Shown here in pieces: positions 19,022 through 29,552 of a DNA stretch of 64,000 bases (positions are counted from its first letter, which is position 1; every line of letters starts with the position of its first letter). The notes below the pieces were generated by a model that had not been told where the DNA came from, searched no databases, and saw nothing but the letters and a program-made list of their open reading frames with translations. The position numbers and the translations under genes were made by a program. The stretch is from NCBI RefSeq assembly GCF_024506435.1, contig NZ_JANIET010000001.1:2232001-2296000 (forward strand), read 5' to 3'. This DNA comes from Pantoea trifolii (GTDB lineage Bacteria > Pseudomonadota > Gammaproteobacteria > Enterobacterales > Enterobacteriaceae).

Positions 19022-20029
19022 TTATTGTTGATAGAAGCGGCGATACCAATCAACAAAATGCTGTACACCCTGCTCAACGCTAGTTTGAGGACGGAAATTG
19101 ATCGCCTGATACAGAGGTTGTGTATCAGCGCTGGTACCCAGCACGTCGCCGGGTTGCATCGGCAGCATATTTTTCTTCGCTTCAATGCCCAATGCCTTTT
19201 CCAGCGACTCAATATAGGTCATTAAGCTGGTCGGCTGGCTATTGCCGATGTTGTAAACGCGATAAGGTGCCGAACTGCTTGCAGGCGAACCAGCTTCAAC
19301 TGTCCAGCTATCATCCGGTTGAGGAATTACATCCTGCAAACGCACGATCGCTTCTGCGATGTCATCTATGTAAGTGAAGTCACGCGTCATTTGTCCGTTG
19401 TTATAAACGTCAATTTGCTCTCCCGCTAACATCGCGCGAGTAAACTTGAACAACGCCATATCCGGACGGCCCCACGGACCATAAACGGTGAAAAAGCGTA
19501 ATCCCGTAGTAGGCAGCTGATAAAGATGTGAATAGGTATGCGACATCAATTCGTTAGCTTTTTTAGTGGCCGCATAGAGTGAAACGGGATGATCAACGGA
19601 ATCTTCCGTTGAAAAAGGCATTTTGCGATTCAGTCCATAAACTGAACTGGATGAGGCATACAGAAGGTGGCCGATTTTATGATGCCGGCAGCCTTCAAGA
19701 ATATTGAGATGACCGATTAAATTTGCTTCGGCATAAGCATGGGGATTTTCGATCGAATAACGCACGCCGGCTTGCGCGCCCAAATGTATAACACGTTCAA
19801 AAGCATGTTCAGCGAATAAAGAAGAAATGGCCTGGCGATCCGCCAGGTCCATTTTTAAGAAAATGAAATCAGGATATTGCGTGTTCTGGTCTAAACGGGC
19901 CTGCTTAAGGCTGACATCATAATAGTCATTTAGGTTATCGATACCGACAACCTGGTGACCAGCCGCCAGCAAGCGCTGACTGACGTGAAATCCAATAAAA
20001 CCTGCCGCGCCGGTAACCAGAAACTTCAT
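19022..20029 (-). CDS. uge: UDP-glucuronate 4-epimerase (short-chain dehydrogenase family)
   Basis: The 335-residue protein is an NAD-dependent epimerase of the GalE-like SDR family. It has the Rossmann motif VTGAAGFIGFHVSQRL, the catalytic Ser-Ser-Val-Tyr-Gly (YASSSSVYG) and the YxxxK motif (YAATKKANE). Sequence features such as DNLNDYYDVSLKQARL and VYGPWGRPDMALFKF are typical of UDP-glucuronate epimerases, which make UDP-galacturonate. It lies 10 bp after ugd, its expected substrate supplier. E. coli K-12 has no counterpart at this locus. Confidence 0.88.
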   Translation of the reverse strand: MKFLVTGAAGFIGFHVSQRLLAAGHQVVGIDNLNDYYDVSLKQARLDQNTQYPDFIFLKMDLADRQAISSLFAEHAFERVIHLGAQAGVRYSIENPHAYAEANLIGHLNILEGCRHHKIGHLLYASSSSVYGLNRKMPFSTEDSVDHPVSLYAATKKANELMSHTYSHLYQLPTTGLRFFTVYGPWGRPDMALFKFTRAMLAGEQIDVYNNGQMTRDFTYIDDIAEAIVRLQDVIPQPDDSWTVEAGSPASSSAPYRVYNIGNSQPTSLMTYIESLEKALGIEAKKNMLPMQPGDVLGTSADTQPLYQAINFRPQTSVEQGVQHFVDWYRRFYQQ

Positions 20030-20039
20030 ACATCCCTCA

Positions 20040-21383
20040 TTATTCTACGATTTTAATTGATGCTCCGCGGCCAATTGCATAGTACGTGAAACCGCGCTTG
20101 CTGATACGTTCCGGATCATACAGGTTACGACCATCAAAAATCACGGGTTCTTTTAACGCATTTTTGATGACGTCGAAGTCTGGCGCACGGAAGTTTTGCC
20201 ATTCAGTACAGATAACTAAGCCATCCGCACCCTGCAGCGCTGCTTCTTTAGTGCCCATCAACTTCAGATCGTTACGATGGCCATAAATGCGTTGCGCTTC
20301 ATCCATCGCTTCTGGGTCGAAGGCCTGAACCGTTGCACCGGCTTCCCATAGTGTCTCCATCAGCACACGGCTGGAGGCTTCACGCATGTCGTCAGTATTC
20401 GGCTTGAACGCCAGTCCCCACAAAGCAAAGGTTTTGCCGCGCAGATCGTCACCAAAGTGACGCTTAATAAAGGTTGGCAGCTTATTCTTCTGCGAATCGT
20501 TAACGTCTTCTACCGCCTGCAGCAGACGCGGAGTGTAGCCGATTGACTCAGCAGTACGAATCAGCGCCTGCACGTCTTTCGGGAAACAAGAACCGCCATA
20601 GCCGCAGCCTGGATAGATGAAATGATAACCGATACGTGAATCTGAGCCGATACCCTGGCGAACCTTCTCAACGTCGGCTCCCAAACGTTCTGCCAGATTC
20701 GAGATCTCGTTCATGAAGCTGATTTTGGTTGCCAGCATGCAGTTAGCCGCATATTTGGTCAGCTCTGCGCTGCGGATATCCATCAAAATCATACGATCAT
20801 GATTACGGTTGAACGGCTCATATAGCTCGCGTAACAGCTCAACCACTTCATCATTATCGGTACCGACAACGATACGCTCAGGACGCATGCAGTCATTAAC
20901 TGCTGCACCTTCCTTGAGGAATTCCGGGTTTGAAACTACGTCAAAGGCGATGTTTACATCACGCTTTTGCAAAGTTTCAGTCATCACCGCACGAACGCGA
21001 TCCGCTGTACCTACAGGTACAGTTGATTTATCGATAACAACTTTGTGATCGTTCATGTGCTGCGCGATGGTGCGCGCAACAGCTGTCACATATTTCAGAT
21101 CGGCAGAACCGTCTTCATCCGGTGGCGTCCCCACGGCGATAAACTGCATCACGCCATGATTAACGCCCTCTTCCGCATTCGTGCTGAACTTCAGGCGACC
21201 CGACTCATAATTAGACATAACGAGTGGCGTCAGGCCCGGTTCAAAGATCGGAATATTGCCTTTCTTTAAGTTCTCGACTTTCTTTTCGTCGACATCAATA
21301 CAGAGAACGTCATGTCCGACTTCGGCCAACACCGCAGCCTGAACCAGACCGACATAGCCGATACCAAATACAGTGACTTTCAT
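20040..21383 (-). CDS. ugd: UDP-glucose 6-dehydrogenase
   Basis: The 447 residues have the N-terminal Rossmann motif ([15 protein letters not shown]), the catalytic Cys loop ([18 protein letters not shown]) and the C-terminal UDP-binding domain. The enzyme oxidises UDP-glucose twice with NAD to UDP-glucuronate. It is longer than E. coli K-12 Ugd (388 residues) and resembles the longer bacterial type. It sits between galU (24 bp upstream) and uge, so substrate maker, this enzyme and product user are in one unit. UDP-glucuronate also feeds lipid A and capsule modification. Confidence 0.95.
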   Translation of the reverse strand: MKVTVFGIGYVGLVQAAVLAEVGHDVLCIDVDEKKVENLKKGNIPIFEPGLTPLVMSNYESGRLKFSTNAEEGVNHGVMQFIAVGTPPDEDGSADLKYVTAVARTIAQHMNDHKVVIDKSTVPVGTADRVRAVMTETLQKRDVNIAFDVVSNPEFLKEGAAVNDCMRPERIVVGTDNDEVVELLRELYEPFNRNHDRMILMDIRSAELTKYAANCMLATKISFMNEISNLAERLGADVEKVRQGIGSDSRIGYHFIYPGCGYGGSCFPKDVQALIRTAESIGYTPRLLQAVEDVNDSQKNKLPTFIKRHFGDDLRGKTFALWGLAFKPNTDDMREASSRVLMETLWEAGATVQAFDPEAMDEAQRIYGHRNDLKLMGTKEAALQGADGLVICTEWQNFRAPDFDVIKNALKEPVIFDGRNLYDPERISKRGFTYYAIGRGASIKIVE

Positions 21384-21406
21384 TGAATTATCCTGTGTTT
21401 ATTGAG

Positions 21407-22315
21407 TTACTTTTTATTGCCTACCGCGCCTTCGAGCCACTGAGTGAAATCTTTACCCAGGACTGGATGGCGAACGCCGTACTCAACAAACGCTTGCATG
21501 TAACCCAGTTTGTTACCGCAGTCATGGCTAACACCGTTCAGGTGATACGCTTCAACGGTCTCTTTTTCCATCAGCATTGCAATGGAGTCAGTCAGCTGAA
21601 CTTCACCACCTGCACCTGGAGGCGTTTTCGCCAGCAGTGGCCAGATTTCAGCGGACAGCACGTAACGACCTACAACGGCCAGGTTTGATGGGGCTTCAGA
21701 AGCTTTAGGCTTCTCAACCACGCCAACCATTGGCGCGCTCTGACCTGCAGAGAGATCGGCACCCTGGCAGTCAACCACACCGTAAGCGGTTACATCAGCA
21801 ACCGGCTCAACCATGATCTGGCTGCGGCCGCTCTCTTCGTAGCGCGCCAGCATCTCTGCCAGATTGTCTTTGGTTGGGTCAGATTCGTATTCATCGATGA
21901 TGACGTCTGGCAGGATTACGGCGAATGGCTCATCGCCAATCAGCGGATGTGCACACATTACTGCGTGGCCCAGGCCTTTCGCGATACCCTGACGAACCTG
22001 CATGATGGTGACGTGTGGAGGGCAGATTGACTGGATTTCATCCAGCAGCTGACGCTTAACACGTTTTTCCAGCATAGATTCCAGCTCAAAACTGGTATCA
22101 AAGTGGTTTTCGATGGCGTTTTTAGAAGAGTGTGTAACCAGCACAATCTCGTTAATGCCCGCTGCAATGCACTCATTCACGACATACTGGATCAACGGCT
22201 TATCGACCAGCGGTAACATCTCTTTTGGAATAGCTTTGGTCGCAGGCAGCATACGCGTGCCGAGGCCTGCAACTGGGATTACCGCTTTTTTAACTTTAGT
22301 CTTATAGGCAGACAT
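21407..22315 (-). CDS. galU: UTP--glucose-1-phosphate uridylyltransferase GalU
   Basis: The 302 residues equal E. coli GalU. It carries the nucleotidyl-transferase signature [20 protein letters not shown] and the sugar-binding Lys in [13 protein letters not shown]. It makes UDP-glucose from glucose-1-phosphate and UTP. I place the start at the ATG at 22315 ([12 protein letters not shown]), preceded by AGAGAGG. An in-frame extension to 22345 lacks a ribosome site. It is the first gene of the unit galU-ugd-uge. Confidence 0.96.
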   Translation of the reverse strand: MSAYKTKVKKAVIPVAGLGTRMLPATKAIPKEMLPLVDKPLIQYVVNECIAAGINEIVLVTHSSKNAIENHFDTSFELESMLEKRVKRQLLDEIQSICPPHVTIMQVRQGIAKGLGHAVMCAHPLIGDEPFAVILPDVIIDEYESDPTKDNLAEMLARYEESGRSQIMVEPVADVTAYGVVDCQGADLSAGQSAPMVGVVEKPKASEAPSNLAVVGRYVLSAEIWPLLAKTPPGAGGEVQLTDSIAMLMEKETVEAYHLNGVSHDCGNKLGYMQAFVEYGVRHPVLGKDFTQWLEGAVGNKK

Positions 22316-22509
22316 CAAAAATACCTCTCTTAATAGGCCGTTCAAGTTAATACTTGATATGTCGGTTTAAAAACGAAATGAGTATATCAGTTACTATCAG
22401 GTGGATTTATCCTGGAAGAAGTTAATCCACGGAATTTAGGACTATTACCCAAGTGTAAAGCTTGCCCCTGGTCCTGTCTTTAACCCGCAGAAAATTTAAA
22501 TCCGACGGG

Positions 22510-23526
22510 TTATTCTTCGGCTGATAGCATCAAACGTAGTCTGCCTCCGGCGCCCCAAATATGGCATTGCCAGGCGTCGGCACGTTGGCTAATTTGATTG
22601 AGATGGGTGCTGCCCATAGTACCAAGTGGCACCCCATTACTGAGTTGGATTTGATGAGTATTGATATGCAATGTGGCATTCAGTCCCGCTGAAACCAGGA
22701 TCAGATTTTTTAACTGGCGATGGTAATAGCCCACCAGCAACGGGAACTGTCCGCTGAGATTGGCTTGCCGTAACAGCATGTTGACCTGCCGTAGTAACCC
22801 ATTTAATTCAGGCAATCGCTGCTTCTGGCCGGAGAGTTGCTCCTGCAGCAAGCCATTGAACAGGGCACGCAGCAACAGCGCGGCTAACACGCCATTATCG
22901 CCAGCGCGTGTCACATCAAGGCAATAGAATGCCAAATCGTTATCTGACAGCGCCGCGATATCCAGCACTAAACCCGGCTGTTCCGCCATGGTGAGCTGGC
23001 GGTAATTGATTCGGCAATTGGCGATAGTTTGCTGCACCGGCGGCTGGAGCTGTTTGAGTAATTTAGAGGCCGCCAACGGATCGCTAACCAGCGCATCCCA
23101 ATCCTGAAAGAGCTGCTCATCCTCCTCCACTTTGGAGGTAAACATTGAAGGATAGAGACACTCGAACACCGCTTCACGGAAACGTTCAAGATTTTTGAGC
23201 GGTTTGAGCAGCACATCCTGCACCCCCAAACGCAACACATGGGCGATATCCGCCATATTTTGTGTGGCGGAGATAATCAAAATGGGCACATTGTTGCCGC
23301 GCGTACGGAGACGCTCAACGAATGGGATACCGCCCATACGCGGCATTTCAAGATCGCAAATAACCAGATCGACTGACTGCGCCGATAATAACGTTAAGCC
23401 ATCAACGCCATCACCTGCCTCAAGCGTACTGGCGCCTAAGCTGGTTAATAAGTTGTCTATCATTGAACGGAAAACGACCTCATCTTCGACAATGAGTATC
23501 TTTTTGCCGATTAGCGGTTTTTCCAT
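22510..23526 (-). CDS. rssB: Two-component response regulator / RpoS adaptor RssB
   Basis: The 338-residue protein matches RssB (E. coli 337). The N-terminal receiver domain has Asp15/Asp58 (DLVICDLEMPRMGG) and a conserved Lys in LLKPLKNL. A linker follows, then a C-terminal PP2C-like domain lacking the metal-binding Asp set, as known in RssB. It delivers the stationary-phase sigma factor RpoS to ClpXP for degradation. It lies 102 bp downstream of rssA and upstream of galU, as in E. coli. Confidence 0.94.
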   Translation of the reverse strand: MEKPLIGKKILIVEDEVVFRSMIDNLLTSLGASTLEAGDGVDGLTLLSAQSVDLVICDLEMPRMGGIPFVERLRTRGNNVPILIISATQNMADIAHVLRLGVQDVLLKPLKNLERFREAVFECLYPSMFTSKVEEDEQLFQDWDALVSDPLAASKLLKQLQPPVQQTIANCRINYRQLTMAEQPGLVLDIAALSDNDLAFYCLDVTRAGDNGVLAALLLRALFNGLLQEQLSGQKQRLPELNGLLRQVNMLLRQANLSGQFPLLVGYYHRQLKNLILVSAGLNATLHINTHQIQLSNGVPLGTMGSTHLNQISQRADAWQCHIWGAGGRLRLMLSAEE

Positions 23527-23628
23527 TCTCTCCCCCTGCGTACCAGATAATTCAATAGTGGTTCATAAAATGCAGTTGCGCCTTTCAGAATTGGCTGAAG
23601 TAGCAACCCCTGTGAATGAACAACCTGA

Positions 23629-24534
23629 CTATCTGCCACGGACCAGCGGTAATAGTTCATCCATTTTTTTCTCAACGGCGGCCTTGCCAGCCGCAATGGC
23701 TTCTTCTGCACGATGAAAGTCCAGTGTGGAAATTTGTGGACAAAACGGCTGAATCAGCACATCCGGCGGATCGCCCGCCATGCGGTTACGTTTCAGGCGA
23801 TTTTCCAGAACCTGGATGGATGTCGACATAATCTCCATCGCACCCGGCGTTTGATTAGCACGGCGTTGCGTCAGGCCAATCAAGCGTTGACGCAGTTTTT
23901 TTCCCCAGCTCAGCGCTTCAACTGCCGCCGCCTCTTCACCGCTTTGCGGCGTAACTGACAATAAATCTTGCTGCATCAGGTGCGCGTCATGCTGTAAATC
24001 CACGGCGATAACGATGTCAGCACCTAATGCACGGGTTAATGAGATCGGTACTGGATTTACCACCGCACCATCAACCAACCAATACCCATTGTAAGCAATG
24101 GGTGGTAATAAGCCTGGCATACTACAGGACGCACGCACAGCTTGATGCAAATCGCCCTCGGTCAACCACACTTCACGTCCAGTACTCAGATTGGTTGCTA
24201 CCACGCCAAACGGCTTGGCGCACTCATCGATCAGATCGTTAGGAATCAGCTGACGGATGTGACTAAACACTCGATCGCCACGCAATAAACCGCCGCGTTG
24301 CCAGGAGAGATCCATCAGTCGGATGACGTCCCAATAGCGGAATGCGCTCACCCATTTTTCCATCACGCCCAGCCGTCCATTCACGTAAGCCGAACCGACC
24401 AACGCGCCAACAGAACATCCCGCCACCACATCGATTTCAATGCCCGCACGTTCTAGCGCATTGATCACGCCGATGTGCGACCAACCTTTGGCAGCACCTG
24501 AACCTAGTGCCAGCCCGATCCTGACTTTTCTCAT
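23629..24534 (-). CDS. rssA: Patatin-like phospholipase RssA
   Basis: The 301 residues equal E. coli RssA. The patatin fold shows the oxyanion loop (LALGSGAAKGWSHIG), the nucleophile elbow GCSVG at Ser41 and the catalytic Asp in DGA (VDGAVVNPVP). It is a predicted serine hydrolase of the cytosol with no firm substrate. It pairs with rssB on the same strand. Confidence 0.94.
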   Translation of the reverse strand: MRKVRIGLALGSGAAKGWSHIGVINALERAGIEIDVVAGCSVGALVGSAYVNGRLGVMEKWVSAFRYWDVIRLMDLSWQRGGLLRGDRVFSHIRQLIPNDLIDECAKPFGVVATNLSTGREVWLTEGDLHQAVRASCSMPGLLPPIAYNGYWLVDGAVVNPVPISLTRALGADIVIAVDLQHDAHLMQQDLLSVTPQSGEEAAAVEALSWGKKLRQRLIGLTQRRANQTPGAMEIMSTSIQVLENRLKRNRMAGDPPDVLIQPFCPQISTLDFHRAEEAIAAGKAAVEKKMDELLPLVRGR

Positions 24535-24630
24535 CTCACCTCATGATTGGCATGGTACGTAGCATCACGCCTGACAGTCGGCTACCATAGCGCACGCTTT
24601 AGTTTACTTTAATCACTTCCAGGAGATGAC

Positions 24631-25086
24631 GTGTCTGAAAAGTGCCCTTGCTGCAGCGGAAAGGAGTATAGCCTATGTTGCCAACCCTTTCTGAATGGCC
24701 AAGCGAACCCGTCCAGCGCGGAGCAATTGATGCGCTCACGCTATACCGCCTACGTCGAAAAAGATGCCGCGTGGCTGGCGCAAACCTGGCACTCCAGTAA
24801 ACGCGTGGCTGACCTTGAGACGCTATTATCCGAAAGTTTTGCCGGTACTGAATGGCTGGGCTTGAATGTAACTCGTTGTAATCATGGAAGCCATGAGAAT
24901 GAAGCCTTCGTGACGTTTTTTGCGCGTTACCTCGAAAAAGGACGCACTTCAGCCATCTATGAATGTTCGCGCTTTCTTCGCGAGGATCAACGCTGGTACT
25001 ATGTCGACGGAACAACGCCTGAGTTGGGACGTAATGATCGCTGTCCTTGTGGCGCCGATAAAAAATACAAAAAATGTTGTGGTTAA
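24631..25086 (+). CDS. ychJ: YchJ family SEC-C zinc-binding protein
   Basis: The 151-residue protein matches YchJ (E. coli 152). SEC-C type zinc motifs lie at both ends: CPCCSGKEYSLCC near residues 5-17 and RCPCGADKKYKKCCG at the C-terminus. Between them is an NTF2-like domain. Function is unknown. The start is GTG, preceded by CAGGAGATGAC. It is divergent from rssA and lies 57 bp before purU. Confidence 0.93.
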   Translation: MSEKCPCCSGKEYSLCCQPFLNGQANPSSAEQLMRSRYTAYVEKDAAWLAQTWHSSKRVADLETLLSESFAGTEWLGLNVTRCNHGSHENEAFVTFFARYLEKGRTSAIYECSRFLREDQRWYYVDGTTPELGRNDRCPCGADKKYKKCCG

Positions 25087-25143
25087 TCTGGACAGATACA
25101 CAACGGCTTTACCATTCATCGCTTTGACAGGACTCTGATCGAG

Positions 25144-25992
25144 ATGCAAGCGCAAACCATCCAACGAAAAGTTTTACGAACCATTTGCCCTGATGCGAAA
25201 GGTTTGATCGCCAAGATCACCAACATTTGTTACAAGCACGAACTCAACATTGTGCAGAATAATGAGTTTGTCGATCACCGTACCGGCCGCTTTTTCATGC
25301 GCACCGAGCTGGAAGGCATTTTCAACGACAACACTTTGCTGGCCGATCTCGATAGCGCACTCCCAGTCGGTTCTGTGCGTGAACTGCAAAGTGCCGGTCG
25401 TCGTCGTGTGGTGATTCTGGTGACCAAAGAGGCGCATTGCCTTGGCGATCTGCTGATGAAAAGCGCATTTGGCGGTCTGGATATGGAAATTGCTGCAGTC
25501 ATCGGTAACCACGAAACGCTGCGCTCATTGGTGGAACGTTTCGATATTCCGTTTGTGTTAGTGAGCCACGAAGGCCACACGCGTGAAGAGCACGACAACC
25601 GCATGGCGGATGAAATTGACCGTTATCAGCCTGATTACGTGGTGTTGGCGAAATACATGCGCGTGTTGACCCCCGCCTTCGTGCAACGTTATCCAAATCA
25701 GATCATCAATATTCACCACTCCTTCTTGCCAGCATTCATTGGCGCGCGTCCTTATCATCAGGCTTATGAGCGTGGCGTGAAAATCATCGGTGCCACTGCG
25801 CACTACGTGAACGATAACCTCGATGAAGGCCCAATCATCATGCAGGACGTGATCAACGTCGATCACAGCTACACCGCAGAAGAGATGATGCGTGCAGGAC
25901 GCGACGTTGAGAAGAATGTGTTGAGCCGCGCGCTGTATAAAGTGTTAGGCCAGCGCGTGTTCGTTTACGGCAATCGCACGATCATTCTTTAA
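25144..25992 (+). CDS. purU: Formyltetrahydrofolate deformylase PurU
   Basis: The 282-residue protein matches PurU (E. coli 280). An N-terminal ACT domain (about residues 10-85) precedes a formyltransferase-type catalytic domain with HHSFLPAFIGARPYHQA and the catalytic His and Asp (GATAHYVNDNLDEGP). It hydrolyses 10-formyl-tetrahydrofolate to formate and tetrahydrofolate, supplying formate to PurT and balancing one-carbon pools. The next feature downstream is the tRNA-Tyr pair, as in E. coli. Confidence 0.96.
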   Translation: MQAQTIQRKVLRTICPDAKGLIAKITNICYKHELNIVQNNEFVDHRTGRFFMRTELEGIFNDNTLLADLDSALPVGSVRELQSAGRRRVVILVTKEAHCLGDLLMKSAFGGLDMEIAAVIGNHETLRSLVERFDIPFVLVSHEGHTREEHDNRMADEIDRYQPDYVVLAKYMRVLTPAFVQRYPNQIINIHHSFLPAFIGARPYHQAYERGVKIIGATAHYVNDNLDEGPIIMQDVINVDHSYTAEEMMRAGRDVEKNVLSRALYKVLGQRVFVYGNRTIIL

Positions 25993-26073
25993 CCACTTCG
26001 GCGCTGAACTGCACAACTCTTCAGCGCCACGCGTAAAAAGTGGGCAAACAGTTTTTATTTTCAGTGACGGCGC

Positions 26074-26101
26074 TTTACAGGCTGAGTGCATTTGTTATGA
26101 T
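26074..26101 (+). promoter_or_regulatory. tRNA-Tyr operon promoter with stringent discriminator
   Basis: TTTACA (26074-26079) and TATGAT (26096-26101) are 16 bases apart, followed by GCGCCCCGC. The E. coli tyrT promoter has the same -35, -10 and GC-rich discriminator, the element that makes stable-RNA promoters sensitive to ppGpp. Confidence 0.85.
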
Positions 26102-26136
26102 GCGCCCCGCTTTAAGACGCAATGATTCAGGCCAGT

Positions 26137-26221
<85 letters not shown>

Positions 26222-26263
26222 TCTGAATCGTCTCTGCTTAAAGCCACAATACGTAATATCCCC

Positions 26264-26348
<85 letters not shown>

Positions 26349-26473
26349 TCAATACCATTCTCCTCTTTTTCCCACTTGTTTTAATCGTTGTAACCTCCTG
26401 ATTCACACCATGACTTTTGCCCAAAAACTCGTTACCATCGCGCCATACTTTTGCGGATAAAAATGGCAGCGAA

Positions 26474-27280
26474 ATGAAATTTGTCTCTTTCAACATCAAC
26501 GGCTTGCGTGCGCGTCCTCATCAATTAGCCGCGCTGGTTGAACAGCATCAACCTGATGTCATCGGCTTGCAGGAAACCAAAGTGCATGACGATATGTTCC
26601 CGCTTGAGGACGTCAGCAAACTGGGTTATCACGTGTTTTATCACGGGCAAAAAGGTCATTACGGCGTCGCGCTGCTGACCAAAGCTGAGCCAGTCAGTGT
26701 CTCACGCGGTTTTCCCGGCGATGATGAAGATGCTCAGCGCCGTATAATCATGGCGGAAATCCCGAGTCCAATTGGCGATATCACGGTTATCAACGGTTAT
26801 TTCCCGCAGGGTGAAAGCCGCGACCATCCCACAAAGTTTCCAGCGAAAGAGAAGTTTTATCGCGATCTGCAAAGCTATCTTGAGCAGCAGTTGGCCGTCG
26901 ATAAACCGGTGTTGATCATGGGTGACATGAACATCAGTAGTACTGATTTTGACATCGGCATTGGTGAAGATAACCGTAAACGCTGGCTGCGCACCGGCAA
27001 GTGCTCGTTCCTGCCTGAAGAGCGTGAGTGGATGGATCGCTTGCTGCAATGGGGTTTGGTTGACACCTGGCGCGATAAGTTCCCGGAAACCAACGATCGT
27101 TTCTCATGGTTTGATTACCGCTCGAAAGGCTTTGACGACAATCGTGGTCTGCGCATCGATCTGCTGCTGGCGAGCCAACCTCTGGCCTCGCGCTGTATTG
27201 AGAGTGGCATCGATTACGATATCCGCAGCATGGAAAAACCGTCGGATCACGCCCCGGTTTGGTCAACGTTTAAGCTGTAA
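26474..27280 (+). CDS. xthA: Exodeoxyribonuclease III
   Basis: The 268 residues equal E. coli Exo III. Catalytic elements of the endonuclease/exonuclease/phosphatase fold are visible: Glu34 (GLQETKV), GDMN near residue 150, and the C-terminal SDHAPV. It is the main AP endonuclease and 3'-5' exonuclease in base-excision repair. The start is the ATG of [15 protein letters not shown]; a longer in-frame start at 26417 is not supported by homologues. In E. coli xthA is far from tyrT, so this junction is a rearrangement point relative to that genome. Confidence 0.96.
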   Translation: MKFVSFNINGLRARPHQLAALVEQHQPDVIGLQETKVHDDMFPLEDVSKLGYHVFYHGQKGHYGVALLTKAEPVSVSRGFPGDDEDAQRRIIMAEIPSPIGDITVINGYFPQGESRDHPTKFPAKEKFYRDLQSYLEQQLAVDKPVLIMGDMNISSTDFDIGIGEDNRKRWLRTGKCSFLPEEREWMDRLLQWGLVDTWRDKFPETNDRFSWFDYRSKGFDDNRGLRIDLLLASQPLASRCIESGIDYDIRSMEKPSDHAPVWSTFKL

Positions 27281-27312
27281 TGAAGCAGCGTGGCGTCATA
27301 CGCCACGCGCTT

Positions 27313-27609
27313 TTATTTGATGATTTTCCAGATAAGCGGATTGGTGCCTAATACCTTCTCATCCCTGCCGCACTGCAATAACACGCCTTCTGCTTTAACC
27401 ACCGCACCTTCAGAATAACTGCGATTCTCATAGGTACAGCACTGCATGCAGTTGCTCTGACGATTATTTTGCCCTTGCGTCCAGACTTCGGGTGGCAGAT
27501 CCACCACCACATCGGTATTACCCGTACGATTATTTTCCGGCTGGCGGTTGGCCAGCGCCGAGGTGCTGCATAACAATAATCCGCCCAGCAACATCATTGC
27601 ATAACGCAT
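27313..27609 (-). CDS. ynjH: YnjH family periplasmic protein (DUF1496)
   Basis: The 98-residue protein has a signal peptide (about residues 1-20, ending SALA) and a DUF1496 domain with clustered Cys residues (CMQCCTYENRSYSEGAVV) and the ending LGTNPLIWK. It matches E. coli YnjH. Function is unknown; the secreted Cys-rich form suggests disulfide bonds in the periplasm. The ATG overlaps the topB stop by one base (TGATG), so translation is probably coupled to topB. A GTG one codon earlier is an alternative. Confidence 0.88.
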   Translation of the reverse strand: MRYAMMLLGGLLLCSTSALANRQPENNRTGNTDVVVDLPPEVWTQGQNNRQSNCMQCCTYENRSYSEGAVVKAEGVLLQCGRDEKVLGTNPLIWKIIK

Positions 27610-29531
27610 CACTCTGTCTCCTTGGTTTTGCGACGAGCCGTTTTTTGTTTGGCTCTCTTTTTGGCCCCAGGCGCAGTCAATCCGCGAAAGGCCTGTAACG
27701 ACGGTCGCTGGCGTGCTTCACCTATCAGCCCAATCAAGGTGCTGACCAGCGGCTGCATAAACTCATCATAGCGACAAGATTTCTCACTGATGCGGGTCAG
27801 CGTCGATTCCCATTGCGCCGTCATATCCGGCCGGGCGGCCATTTCTGGCAGCGCATGGATCAACGCCCTGCCCGCATCCGTCGAATGAATATAGCGGCCT
27901 TTTTTCACCAGAAAAGTGCGGCGGAACAGCAATTCAATAATGCCCGCACGCGTCGCTTCCGTACCTAAACCATCGGTTGCACGCAGCACTTTCTTTAATT
28001 CTTTATCCTGCACAAAGCGGGCGATGCCCGTCATCGCAGATAACAGTGTCGCATCGGTAAACGGACGCGGCGGCTGCGTCTGCTTCGCCAGCACTTCGCC
28101 GCGCTCGCATAGCAGCTCATCGCCTTTGGCGACCACCGGCAGCGGCGTGCCATCGTTCTCCTCGTCACGCTCTTTGCTGCCGAGCAGTGCACGCCAGCCG
28201 GCTTCGGCCAGAAAGCGCGCTTTGGCGATAAATTTACCGCCGCCGATATCGAGGTCAATCACGCATTTGCGGAACACCGCATCCGGGCAAAACTGCATCA
28301 GATATTGGCGCGCAATCAGGCCGTAAATATTGGCTTCATTCTCAGTCAGATTGACCTTACTGGCACGCGCGGTAGGAATGATGGCGTGGTGCGCATCAAC
28401 CTTTTTATCATCCCAACAGCGGTTTTTCTGATCGGGATTGAAATCTGCTGGCGGCGTCAGATTAGGCTGATGCGCCTGAATGGCATTCAACACCGCATGG
28501 CGTCCGGCAAAATGTTCATCAGGCAGATAGCGGCTGTCGGAACGCGGATAGGTGATCAACTTGTGGGTTTCGTACAGCCGCTGACAGCAATCGAGTACGT
28601 TCTGCGCGCTGAGGCCAAAGCGTTTGCCGGCTTCTATCTGCAGGCCAGAAAGCGAGAATGGCAGCGGCGCGGTATCCGACTCACGTTTGTCGTTATAGCC
28701 GGTGACCAGCGCGGGCTTACCGTTGATGCGGTCAAGCACGTGATCCGCCAGCGGACGATGCAGCAATCGCCCCTCTTCATCCTGCCACGGCTCGCAAGCA
28801 TAGCTTGGTACCCATGTCGCGACAAAACGCTCCTCTTTTGGCGTGACGATGTGCGCTTTAACTTCGAAATAGTCCTTCGGGATAAAGTTTTCGATCTCTT
28901 CATCGCGACGCACCACCAGACCCAACACCGGCGTCTGCACGCGGCCAACCGACAGCACGCCATCGTACCCAGCGTTGCGCCCCAGCAAGGTAAAAGCGCG
29001 CGTCATATTGATGCCATACAGCCAGTCAGCGCGCGCACGCGCTAACGCGGATACGCACAGAGGTATGAATTCACGGTTCTCACGCAAACGCCCAACCGCG
29101 CGCTCAACCGCCGAGGGATTGAGATCGTTAATCAAACAACGCTGCACCGTTTTGCGTTTCTCTGGCGCGAGCTGCAGGTAATCGAGCACCTCATCCACCA
29201 GCAATTGACCTTCACGATCGGGGTCACCCGCATGCACCACCGCGCTGGCTTGTTGCAGCAGGCCTTCAATCACTTTTAACTGCTTCGCCACGGAAGGACG
29301 CGGCTGCAAGCGCCATTTTTCCGGAATAATTGGTAAATCAGCCAGATTCCAGCGCGCATAGCGGCTGTCGTAACTGTCGGGCTGCGCCTGCTCGAGCAGG
29401 TGCCCAACACACCAGGTCACAACCTGGTCATTTCCGCAGGCAATATAGCCGTCTCCGCGTCGATGCGGTTTCGGCAACACGTCGGCAATCGCACGCGCTA
29501 AGCTGGGTTTTTCGGCAATAAACAAACGCAT
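27609..29531 (-). CDS. topB: DNA topoisomerase III
   Basis: The 640-residue protein matches TopB (E. coli 653). It begins [20 protein letters not shown] with the TOPRIM domain Glu, and [14 protein letters not shown] is the TOPRIM DxDxxG region. The catalytic Tyr328 lies in [12 protein letters not shown] basic tail rich in Lys and Arg ([14 protein letters not shown]) ends the protein. It relaxes and decatenates single-stranded-containing DNA during replication and with RecQ. selD lies just upstream on the same strand. Confidence 0.95.
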   Translation of the reverse strand: MRLFIAEKPSLARAIADVLPKPHRRGDGYIACGNDQVVTWCVGHLLEQAQPDSYDSRYARWNLADLPIIPEKWRLQPRPSVAKQLKVIEGLLQQASAVVHAGDPDREGQLLVDEVLDYLQLAPEKRKTVQRCLINDLNPSAVERAVGRLRENREFIPLCVSALARARADWLYGINMTRAFTLLGRNAGYDGVLSVGRVQTPVLGLVVRRDEEIENFIPKDYFEVKAHIVTPKEERFVATWVPSYACEPWQDEEGRLLHRPLADHVLDRINGKPALVTGYNDKRESDTAPLPFSLSGLQIEAGKRFGLSAQNVLDCCQRLYETHKLITYPRSDSRYLPDEHFAGRHAVLNAIQAHQPNLTPPADFNPDQKNRCWDDKKVDAHHAIIPTARASKVNLTENEANIYGLIARQYLMQFCPDAVFRKCVIDLDIGGGKFIAKARFLAEAGWRALLGSKERDEENDGTPLPVVAKGDELLCERGEVLAKQTQPPRPFTDATLLSAMTGIARFVQDKELKKVLRATDGLGTEATRAGIIELLFRRTFLVKKGRYIHSTDAGRALIHALPEMAARPDMTAQWESTLTRISEKSCRYDEFMQPLVSTLIGLIGEARQRPSLQAFRGLTAPGAKKRAKQKTARRKTKETE

Positions 29532-29552
29532 GGATGGCGTCGTTCCTTAACG

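Noticed and set aside
28305-29045. A 246-codon frame opposite topB
   Set aside because: It is antisense to a clear gene and shows no protein-like pattern or start signal.
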